DNA of 12,795 nt, from NCBI GenBank assembly GCA_026770585.1, contig MU648214.1:5792-18586 (forward strand), read 5' to 3'. The position numbers and the translations under genes were made by a program. The first letter of the stretch is position 1. Every line of letters begins with the position of its first letter. This DNA comes from Baffinella frigidus (taxonomy: Eukaryota > Cryptophyceae > Cryptomonadales > Baffinellaceae). The notes beneath the pieces are model-generated. The model did not search any database. It was not told where the DNA came from and saw only the letters and a program-made list of their open reading frames with translations. Of the stretch, positions 5,701-11,955 are shown in pieces.

Positions 5701-8697
5701 TTGACCGTGATCCGGAAATCGCGACAAAACATTCCGGGATTCACTACGAAGTTTTCTGTGTTTGGTTAAGCAAGTCGTGGTTCGTGACGGAGGCGATCCG
5801 TGTAAATCCATTTTTGAGCGATATTTTTGTGTGGAGTGACATAGGGTGTTTCCGCGACAGCCAATACACTGGCGATCTCTGGATTCAGCACCCAGAAATT
5901 ATTCCCAGTGCCTCCATGCTCATGATGGCGGGGATACCCCCCTTTTCAATCGACGGGGATTGGGTGGTGAAGGATTTGAACGGTATTTTTATCGCGGGTG
6001 CACAGTTTGGCGGGCGGCGTGACACGTGGGGCCGTTTCCACGCCGCGTTCGAGCACACGCTGCGCGGCTACGTGGAGCAGAGCCTTTTTCTAGGCGAAGA
6101 CCAGGCGCTGGTACTCGCGCACCCCCTGCCAGCGGCATCAACCGAATCCCTAATAGGGAGAAACGTAGCGCGCGAGGAATGCCGGGCTTGGGGTGCTGAC
6201 GCTGTTGGGGTGTCTGCAGGTACAGACCACCTGCATGCACCACTGCAACCTGTGCGCGTTCGTCACGCCGGACATGGTTACGGGGGATGAGTGGTTCGGG
6301 CTGCAGGACGTGCTGCACAACGGCAAAACCGGAGCGCTCTGGTGGTTCCCGACCTTCGACCCTCCAGAGTCAACTAAGATTTTCGTAACTGGATCGGGCC
6401 ACAGCGGTACTTCTTTTACCGCCTTGTTGTTTGGAAGCAACGATGTGAGTCACATTGACACGTACCACCCATTTGGGATATTTGAACGGCCAGAAGTTTC
6501 CAAACTGAACGAAGACATGATGAAAATGCACGGACTTGGAATCTCCGATCTCGACTACGTCGCGTGGGATGAGCCCCTCGATCAATACTTGGTGCTTCGA
6601 GCGCGCCTCATTCTCTCAAAAGTCGACGTTGTGAAAGACCCACGTTTCGTCTTCACACTTCCGTATTGGTTGAGTGCGGCGGATCATTTGAACGCTCCAA
6701 CATTGATTGTTAGTTCGCACCGTTCTCCACTGTGTGCGTGTCGCCATCCAAACTGTCCCAACTGCGGGGGCGATTGTTTCCAACGAGTTTCAAGGCATAC
6801 GCAGAGGCTCCTAGAGCACGATCGCGTGCTAGTCGTGGACATGGACGCAGTGTTCAGATGGCCGAACTTGACGCTCGGCAGAGTTGCAGAGAAGGCCAGG
6901 GAATTTGGGGTTGTGATTCAATCCTGGGCGGCTGTTGCCAACCAGTTTGCGCAAAGAGCACCATGCGAAGAATTTGGGCCGGTCGGCACAAACTATAGTT
7001 TTAATGGTCGCATGGCCACGCTGACCAAAGACGTGTTGAGGACACATTTCCGAGCGACTCACGCTGCGGAGTGCGACTACAGTGCCCCCGCCACCACAAC
7101 CGTCGTCACTGCATTCTGGGACATCAAACGCGAAACTGTTGGTGATGGAAGGACGGCCGCTGAGTACGAGAGATGGCTAGCGCGCACGCTACAGATGAAT
7201 GCTTCATTCCTCGTGTTCGCGACCGCAGACACCATTGGACGGATTCGTCCTGCAAGAAAGGCCTCTGGCTTTGCTACTTGTTATATTGCAATGGAATTTC
7301 ATGAACATCCATACTACATACATTTTGAGGCAAATAGACGCGTGGTTGAGTCGTCGGCGTACCTGGAACGCGTGAAGGATCCGGAGAGGGTGGAAATTTT
7401 GAACTCTTGGTACAATATTGTGCAGTGGGGGAAAATTGAGTTGATGCGCATGGCAGTCAAAGAATACAACCCTTTTGCGTCTACGTCTGTCGTGTGGGTG
7501 GATGCTGGCGTGTCGAGGTTCTTGCCTGGTACGATTCCGAATCGGGCCTTTCCAGACCCCGGTGTGACAAAAGACATGGCGACAACACGCGGCTTGACGC
7601 TCGAAATGTCCAAGACATATTCGTTTGAACCGACGATGGAATGGATTTGCAAGCGGCCATCCCACGGCATCTGGAACAGCGACAGCCGCCTCGTTGGGAC
7701 CGTCCTGGTTGCATCTTCAAAGAGCATAGAAGTGTTTGAAACAGCGTTTGAAACGTATTTGACTCGCATGCTTGAAGCCAACCGGACGGCCAACGATCAG
7801 ATTGTGTTTGCGGCGATGTGGTGCGACACTCCAGAACTATTTGCTGTTGTGCAAGCCCCAGCCTCGTGGCCACGAGGACACATGGGGATTCATCAAGCTC
7901 TTTATGGGGAGAACCCTCACTACACTATTCGTAGGAGTCAAGTTTGCCAAAATGTCGACTTCGCGGCGGAGCACGCCACTGCGGTTTGGACCATGCTCAC
8001 TGATGATGCGAACTATGTTACAGGTGCAGTGGTCTTGGGCAGTTCCGTCCTTCGGCATGCAACCATTCCAGTGGATTTGGTAGTGATGGAATTGGAAGAG
8101 AAAAGGTTGGAGGAAGAGGCGTGGGTGCGGCTTCGCGAGGTTGGGTGGAGACGATGCGTTGTGGATCGAATTGCACCGGCCGATGAGGAGAACACGTTTC
8201 CTCGGTTTCGAGATCAGTTTACCAAGATTCGTTTGTGGGGCATGACGGTGTACGACAGAATCCTTTATCTCGACGCGGACACACTAGTGGTGAAGTCCAT
8301 CGACAGTCTCTTGCAAATGAATTTGACTGAGAAAGCAATAGGCGCAGCAAGAGATATCCGGGGAGGTAAATGGATGGAAACATTCAACATGGGTGTTTTC
8401 CTGCTGCTCCCCAACCTGAAGGAATATCATCGGTTATTGCAACTCCAAAAGGACGGGGCCGTCCCTTACGAGGTTGCAATGTCTGAGCAAGGATGGGTCA
8501 ACGTTTTGTACAAGACAAAGTGGGAAAATATTGGATTTGTTCACAATGCAAATTTAGCGGCTTACGTACAGGATCGCCAACTGTGGGACAGGCTTGAGGA
8601 ACACATCGCAATTATTCACTTCACCATGAACAAGCCCTGGGCGTGCACAGAGGAATATGCTGCGATTTGTCGCGTCTGGCACGATCTTCATGTCTAG
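1178..8697 (+). CDS. Giant multidomain glycan-assembly protein (GT31-MTase-FkbM-GT11-HtrL-sulfotransferase-HtrL-GT8), five exons
   Basis: The proposed join is 1178-2731, 2819-3061, 3249-3290, 3582-6110 and 6220-8697, ending in TAG, for about 2,281 residues. ATG at 1178 was chosen because it has A at -3 and is followed directly by a signal/anchor segment (residues 11-31, hydrophobic run Leu-Val-Leu-Phe-Gly-Phe-Leu-Leu); the frame is open further upstream but without a better ATG. Domain order by motif is GT31 (46-260), SAM methyltransferase (490-660), FkbM (711-870), GT11 (955-1205), HtrL/YibB-like (1240-1456), sulfotransferase (1510-1690), HtrL/YibB-like (1751-2030) and GT8 (2055-2281). Known roles of these families point to building and decorating a fucosylated, methylated, sulfated glycan in the Golgi; that joint role is inferred. 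Every proposed splice keeps frame and restores a domain across the junction. Two small frame changes inside the FkbM domain leave it open whether this allele is intact. The whole could instead be two or more adjacent genes, but no internal stop or start after splicing supports that. Confidence 0.75.
2732..2818 (+). other. Intron 1 (87 bp, GT-AG, phase 0) with CCCTAAA repeats
   Basis: The donor is GTGAAC after GCG and the acceptor is AAACCAG. Removing it joins FLA to VDP, giving the acidic residue expected at the end of strand 2 of a class I methyltransferase. The interior is CCCTAAA/CCCTGAA repeats (about 2739-2774) followed by AAACTTA-type repeats. GTGAACCCCT after the donor resembles GTCGACCCCT after the acceptor (8 of 10 bases). 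Confidence 0.75.
2819..3061 (+). CDS. Exon 2: core of class I SAM methyltransferase
   Basis: Residues 519-599. It begins VDPLMEMW, the acidic-residue motif after strand 2, and later has ADLLIAFNALPHVQD (motif-IV-like, the family's F-D-x-V-x-S region) and LLPIGGHLVLFDQ, the usual 'LkpGG' strand-turn of methyltransferase types 11/12. This places a small-molecule or sugar O-methyltransferase fold between the GT31 and FkbM domains; the substrate is unknown, and a sugar hydroxyl is a guess from context. The flanking junctions are phase 0. Left unspliced, the frame continues only to a stop at 3196. Confidence 0.7.
3062..3248 (+). other. Intron 2 (187 bp, GT-AG, phase 0) with CCCTAAA-type 3' end and internal inverted repeats
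   Basis: The donor is GTGTCT after GACCAG and the acceptor is AAACCAG before GTTTAC. ACCAGGT occurs across both splice junctions (3057-3063 and 3244-3250). The interior holds a 9-bp inverted repeat (AATCGTAGG at 3097-3105, CCTACGATT at 3159-3167) and a small GTAGG/CCTAC hairpin (3152-3163). The last 30 bases are CCCTGAA/CCCTAAA-like. Confidence 0.7.
3249..3290 (+). CDS. Exon 3: 14-codon micro-exon of the methyltransferase domain
   Basis: It encodes VYFDNIHEDLHPIK (residues 600-613). It was called because its start follows a CAG acceptor, its end abuts a GT donor inside a perfect direct repeat, both junctions are phase 0, and it links the LVLFDQ strand of exon 2 to the VRWPLWHTF segment of exon 4 without a frame change. 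It is too short to show homology by eye. cDNA would settle whether it is spliced as proposed. Confidence 0.6.
3291..3581 (+). other. Intron 3 (291 bp, GT-AG, phase 0) with long CCCTAAA array, bounded by 15-bp direct repeats
   Basis: CAAGGTGCGGTGGCC occurs at 3287-3301 and again at 3578-3592, so the intron runs from the GT in the first copy to the AG in the second. The array at 3431-3575 is made of CCCTAAA, CCCTGAA and CCCCAAA units, including several perfect consecutive CCCTAAA copies near 3517-3541. The first 140 bases are unique sequence with an A8 run. Confidence 0.8.
3582..6110 (+). CDS. Exon 4: end of methyltransferase, FkbM methyltransferase, GT11 fucosyltransferase-type and first HtrL/YibB-like domain
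   Basis: Residues 614-1456. FkbM-type SAM methyltransferase: YMDVGAHNGDT (711-721) is motif I, TYLVEAND corresponds to the family's EPN, FYVNSGTG follows, and KMNIEGAEWEIL (IEGAE at 844-848) is the hallmark lK-D-iEGaE motif. GT11: GRLGNLLFQWAS (958-969), HVRHMH at 1074-1079 (family HxRRGD, here without GD), DMAILASC and GTFGWWAAFF (1143-1167); GT11 enzymes move fucose from GDP-fucose in alpha-1,2 linkage. HtrL/YibB-like: VVTAYFKI (from 1242), VWSDIG (1363-1368) and GEDQAL at the exon end. The FkbM part changes frame twice: frame 0 until about 3928, frame 1 to about 4070, then frame 0 again. Literal reading meets TGA at 3972-3974. Confidence 0.75.
3915..4107 (+). pseudogene. Two compensating frame changes inside the FkbM domain
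   Basis: The motif-I half (YMDVGAHNGDTYRSF) is in one frame and hits TGA at 3972. The TYLVEAND...NIHLVTSL part is in the +1 frame and hits TGA at 4105. The FYVNSGTG...IEGAE part is back in the original frame, which has stops at 4026 and 4032 just upstream. One extra base around the AAAA run at 3928-3931 and one missing base around 4066-4076 would explain all three. No credible intron fits, since possible GT...AG pairs here are under 40 bp and the middle part carries a conserved family motif. This is assembly error, a decayed allele or, less likely, programmed frameshifting. Confidence 0.7.
6111..6219 (+). other. Intron 4 (109 bp, GT-AG, phase 0), without telomere array
   Basis: The donor is GTACTC after GCGCTG and the acceptor is TCTGCAG before GTACAG. 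GTAC therefore follows both splice points. Removal joins GEDQAL to VQTTCMHHC and moves to the frame of exon 5; without splicing the upstream frame stops at 6290. It has no CCCTAAA array, only an inverted TCCCTA/TAGGGA pair (6147-6159). Confidence 0.7.
6220..8697 (+). CDS. Exon 5: sulfotransferase, second HtrL/YibB-like domain, C-terminal GT8 domain
   Basis: Residues 1457-2281. Sulfotransferase: FVTGSGHSGTSF (1511-1522) is the PAPS 5'-phosphosulfate loop, and KDPRFVF (1595-1601) with SSHRSP (1621-1626) resembles the 3'-phosphate site. A Cys-rich insert follows (Cys 1628, 1630, 1635, 1638, 1642). HtrL/YibB-like copy 2: VVTAFWDIKRE (1751-1761), VVWVDAG (about 1880-1886), NDQIVFAAMWC (1981-1991). 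The family is known from bacterial surface-polysaccharide loci; its reaction is unclear to me. GT8: YDRILYLDADTLVV (2134-2147, with the metal-binding DAD), NMGVFLL (2179-2185), SEQGW, and IIHFTMNKPW (2254-2263), the glycogenin/galactinol-synthase-type pattern of retaining GT-A enzymes using UDP-sugars. The exon ends in TAG shortly after the GT8 C-terminal motif, so the C terminus looks complete. Confidence 0.8.
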   Translation, partial: VQTTCMHHCNLCAFVTPDMVTGDEWFGLQDVLHNGKTGALWWFPTFDPPESTKIFVTGSGHSGTSFTALLFGSNDVSHIDTYHPFGIFERPEVSKLNEDMMKMHGLGISDLDYVAWDEPLDQYLVLRARLILSKVDVVKDPRFVFTLPYWLSAADHLNAPTLIVSSHRSPLCACRHPNCPNCGGDCFQRVSRHTQRLLEHDRVLVVDMDAVFRWPNLTLGRVAEKAREFGVVIQSWAAVANQFAQRAPCEEFGPVGTNYSFNGRMATLTKDVLRTHFRATHAAECDYSAPATTTVVTAFWDIKRETVGDGRTAAEYERWLARTLQMNASFLVFATADTIGRIRPARKASGFATCYIAMEFHEHPYYIHFEANRRVVESSAYLERVKDPERVEILNSWYNIVQWGKIELMRMAVKEYNPFASTSVVWVDAGVSRFLPGTIPNRAFPDPGVTKDMATTRGLTLEMSKTYSFEPTMEWICKRPSHGIWNSDSRLVGTVLVASSKSIEVFETAFETYLTRMLEANRTANDQIVFAAMWCDTPELFAVVQAPASWPRGHMGIHQALYGENPHYTIRRSQVCQNVDFAAEHATAVWTMLTDDANYVTGAVVLGSSVLRHATIPVDLVVMELEEKRLEEEAWVRLREVGWRRCVVDRIAPADEENTFPRFRDQFTKIRLWGMTVYDRILYLDADTLVVKSIDSLLQMNLTEKAIGAARDIRGGKWMETFNMGVFLLLPNLKEYHRLLQLQKDGAVPYEVAMSEQGWVNVLYKTKWENIGFVHNANLAAYVQDRQLWDRLEEHIAIIHFTMNKPWACTEEYAAICRVWHDLHV

Positions 8698-9242
8698 CGC
8701 CAAGCTCGCAGCAGGAGGACACGCCAAGCTTTCTGCGCACCCGCACAACACCCTGGAATTAGAATTTTCCAATGCTTTCTTCTCGGCCTTTTCCTTGCAT
8801 CTCGCACTCGAATCGATTTGCACGCCGTCGTACCAGCCTCTGGAGCAGCAAACGCCGTCTGGAAACGTACTGGACTCGCATGCTTGAAGCCAACCAGCCG
8901 GTCAATGACGGGATCGTGTGTGTGGCGATGCGGTGCGACACTCCAGAACTGTTCGCGAATTGGCCAAACCTTCAGAATACTACACTCCTCGCTCAAAAGA
9001 AACCGCCGCCCCCAATCACACTTTCGTATGCAAGTACCGATGGTCGTACGACTGTCCTTGGCAGGGGGGGGGCGCTTTCTTCTCAGGGTGCAGCGGTGGG
9101 GGGGTCCATTCCGGAGGTAACTTCGCAAGGTTTGGGTGGAACCGATGTGGGAGGGAAGAAACACGGACTGGACCTCACTAGCGGGTCAAAGGAGTTACAG
9201 CGCATGGCTCTAGTGTCACGGCGTGAACCACGTACGTGATGA
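8698..9242 (+). pseudogene. Broken partial duplicate of the second HtrL/YibB-like domain (core about 8830-8960) in noncoding flank
   Basis: Bases 8873-8895 are identical to 7761-7783 in exon 5, and a further block ending in TGCGACACTCCAGAACT is shared (7822-7838 and 8934-8950). The encoded TRMLEAN...ND.IV..AM.CDTPELFA matches residues about 1971-1997 of the large protein. Homology upstream of the identical block lies in a different frame, so the copy has indels, and it has no start, N-terminal half or catalytic VW.DAG region. A nearby frame (about 8970-9110) encodes a Cys/Gly-rich stretch (FVCKYRWSYDCPWQGGG) that I do not recognise. G-runs of 9 and 7 lie at about 9063 and 9098. No clear polyadenylation hexamer for the large gene was seen. 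Confidence 0.65.
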
Positions 9243-9530
9243 ATGAAGTCAACTCGCCGCTCTGTGTGTTTTGCCGCACTCCTCGTGTGTCTCTGCCGCG
9301 CTCCAGCAGTGCCGCGCAGCGCCAAAGCCGAGTCGGGTCTGTCTTCTAAAGTGGACATGCTGCCAAAAAATCTTTCTCCTCGCGAGAGATCGGTGGAGGA
9401 GGGCGACGTTTTCTTTTCCGTGACTTTTCGAGGGCGAACTCTCGTGCCTATTACGACTGGGTCGGAGTCCAGCTGCTGGAATCATCACGGTGGGCGCATC
9501 TCTAAGGAAATGTCGCATCGAAGGACATGA
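9243..9530 (+). CDS. Short ORF with signal-peptide-like start; unknown, possibly first exon of another gene
   Basis: The ATG opens a 95-residue frame. MKSTRRSVCFAALLVCLC followed by a small-residue site (RSAKAES) looks like a cleavable secretory signal peptide. The remainder (VEEGDVFFSVTFRGRTLVPITT and a short tail) matches no family I know. The last part is poor in features and could be intronic, with the true exon ending before 9500; GT dinucleotides are available near 9489. It has no homology to its neighbours. It could equally be chance. Confidence 0.3.
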   Translation: MKSTRRSVCFAALLVCLCRAPAVPRSAKAESGLSSKVDMLPKNLSPRERSVEEGDVFFSVTFRGRTLVPITTGSESSCWNHHGGRISKEMSHRRT

Positions 9531-10165
9531 TGCACCGCTTGCAGGTCAGGAGCATCTCCAAAAGATCTCCGATGCGACGGCCACGACTGCCCAGTGCATC
9601 AGTACGCTGCTGACTAGCAGCTCGTAGGAAGATCTTAGAGGTACCAATCGTTCCTTTGTCAAGGCACTAGGTAGTTCTCGAAGCTGAAACGTCCGCTTGT
9701 TTTCTGGTCTCATTGAAAATCTTGTCGGTTTCCGCCCACTCTGCTGGCGTGCGATCCCCTGCATGCTTGCAGAACGAGTGGATCAAAACTGAGTAGTTCC
9801 TCTCTCCCGATTTCCGATCCCTGGATCGGGCTGAGACGCTTAATCGCGCGCCCAGGCTCTACCTGTCCAAGGACGTCTACCTGATCGTCCATTGCCAGCG
9901 CCATGCCGCGCAGCGGCTTCCGTTCTGACGATGCTGAAGAAGATGATGAACTCGCTCAAGTCGCAAGGCGCTGCTGGAAAAAGCGCTCGACGAGGCCGAA
10001 GAAAAGGTCCACTCGCCGTACAAGATGGCCTGACTCCCGTCGCGTGGCTCCACAAAGAGCTACCGTGCTGACAAGCCCGTGCTCAAGAACACCTCGCATG
10101 CGTCCAGCTTCGGCCCGCTCTGGGAAATCTCGCTGAAGAAAATTCAGGTGCTTCCCCGCACTTGA
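9531..10165. other. No recognised gene
   Basis: Both strands carry short ORFs without motifs. The minus-strand frame at 9710-9904 and some + frames between 9900 and 10150 have plausible residue composition but are broken by stops. The + strand near 9960-10025 reads as a charged helix-like stretch (ALLEKALDEAEEKV) that ends in a stop. This looks like decayed coding or retroelement sequence leading into the ORF that follows. Confidence 0.4.
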
Positions 10166-11101
10166 GACCACCGCCATCCTGAAGCTGTACTAAGACTGTG
10201 GCGGCACCTACAGCGTCAAGTTTTCCTTGGGGAGTACGTGGTCATCAACTTGAAATCTTTCGGCGCTGTGATCACCAAGTACCTGGCTCAAGCCGCACCG
10301 CAGCTCCTCAACAAACTCGATGAACCTTGTGAAGTGCTTCCCCCGTGCAAGCTGCTGCACTCTCTCGACTCGATCATGGGCCCGCGCTCAGCCAAAGGAC
10401 TCAACGCCCCTCGAGTCCTCTTCCAGATTATGGCCAAGTTCAACTCGGACCTCGTCCGTGACCCCAAGGCGGGCTTCAGCTGCATCGGTGAGCTGCTCCA
10501 CGAGTACTGCAAGCTCGGTGCTGCCTTCCCCGATGCGATCTTCAAGTCGATGGTCCGGAGCGCCGTCATGGAGAATTCCAGCCCGATCTGGAACACGCGC
10601 ATCGCGCAGTACCCAATGTCCTTCCAGGCGCTCCGCGACTTCATCGTCTCGTACCATCTCGGCGATCTCACGACGGGGCCTGGGCGGTCGTGAGTCGTAT
10701 CCTCGGCACCAGGAGCGTGCCGACCGGCGCGACATCGCGTCGCGCCGACACGCGGCGTGACACCACTGGTGACTCCCGCCGCTCCAACGACTCCTGCCGC
10801 GACGACCAGCACTCTCGTGGCGAGACGCGCCCTGCAACCTCATCCGTGCGCGTTGAGCGCGTCACCAACGAGGCTGGCACCAGCCCTGCTTGCGCGGGCT
10901 CCGCGACGGACTGTCCCCGACCGCCGTCCCCAGGTCTCCTACACGGACGCCGTCTCCACCCGTGGCGACTACAACCGACTCGACGGTGTGGGTATGACGG
11001 CGGTCATAGGGGATTCCGGGACACGGAATCCAAAGGGGAAGGATAGACAGAAGACCTCGGCTAGTTTCCCCTCTAAGCAAGGGGGACGGGCCCGAGCATA
11101 G
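10166..11101 (+). pseudogene. Possible gag-like retroelement fragment, interrupted by one in-frame TGA
   Basis: One frame is open from 10166 to 11101 except for a TGA at 10691-10693. The first part (about 175 residues) is mostly helical in character and uses strongly C/G-ending codons, as real coding sequence would (segments such as LLHSLDSIMG, GELLHEYCKLG, FQALRDFIVSYHLG). The part after the TGA is a Thr/Ala/Pro-rich tail containing QVSYTDAV. A compact helical domain followed by a low-complexity tail recalls retrotransposon Gag proteins, but no zinc knuckle, protease, reverse transcriptase or integrase is visible, so this is a weak inference. There is no ATG near the start; the frame before 10166 is closed by a stop. 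It could be a fragment of an unrelated host gene. Confidence 0.35.
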
Positions 11102-11955
11102 GTACATCCGCGGTCAGGGGCTTGCGCCCGGGGGCGAGGCTCCCCGAGGGGTTGAGCCCGTTGGTGGGGATTAGCCCGTTCTATACGGAAGAGAAGGGAA
11201 AAAGAGATCCGCCCTCAAGGGGGATTATATCTACTTGTATCCTTCTATATACATATAAACAGGATTTCTAGTACAAATCCTAGGGACGTGACTCGGTCAC
11301 GTCCCATCCCGCCACGTGTCTCGGGAGATTTTTTCTGACATCGGGCACGCACTGTTTGGCCGTGAATGAACCACGGTACTCTCTGAGCTTGCTGGTACGC
11401 GCCCCGCTCTGTTGCCGCCGCGTACAGCTCTCTTAAATGGTGCATGCTGACCGAGCCTCGTCCGCAGGCCCGACGATTTTTTAGACCAGCCGCGCTCTCC
11501 CACACAGCAGCTGAAAAACTTGCACAGCCCTCCTTTACCGCTCAGAAGCACTTCTTGCCAAAGCATAAGGACCGCAACGCCGGGGGCCACACTGGAGGAC
11601 TGTGAGTGGTTTCACCACCGCCTCGCAACTCTTTCGGGTGACTGCCCGACCACCACAACTGAGCGGGCCCCTTTGAGCAAGGGCACGCGAAGAAGCACGT
11701 CGCAAAGGTTGGGGCTTGAGTTTGCCCCCGATCGAGAGAACCTGATTAGTTCACCTTGACTGGCAAGAATCGGCCACACACCACTGCACTGCGTACAGTG
11801 AACCGCGCCAGCACACTGCAGGCGGTTCGTGAGGAAGCACGAACCCGGGAAACCCGTCACGTTTCCCCGACAACCAGGAGCGCTCGCCATTCATCTGGAC
11901 GTCGCGATTTTTTTGCTCAAAGCGATCCGACCCCCTACAACCGATTTGCCCAACC
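11102..11955. other. Intergenic, hairpin-rich stretch; no recognised gene
   Basis: It contains a 21-base purine run (11187-11207), an AT-rich patch (11225-11275), a 7-bp AGGATTT/AAATCCT inverted repeat (about 11261-11281) and a perfect 10-bp hairpin with a 3-base loop (11283-11305). The segment AGCCCGTT is repeated near 11154 and 11173. ORFs at 11297-11590 (-) and 11520-11759 (+) lack motifs. Some of this could be the flank or terminal region of a degraded retroelement, but no paired long terminal repeat is in the window. Confidence 0.4.
11283..11305. repeat. Perfect 10-bp inverted repeat with 3-base loop
   Basis: GGGACGTGAC and GTCACGTCCC are separated by TCG. It would form a strong stem-loop in DNA or RNA. 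It is not followed by a T-run, and its role is unknown. Confidence 0.8.

Noticed and set aside
6229-6252. Radical SAM CxxxCxxC cluster motif
   Set aside because: The Cys spacing matches, but the segment lies in a linker between two other domains with no TIM-barrel features around it.
8772-9239. A complete gene of 155 codons downstream of the large gene
   Set aside because: Only part matches the HtrL/YibB domain, the upstream homology is in another frame, and the remainder has no recognisable features.
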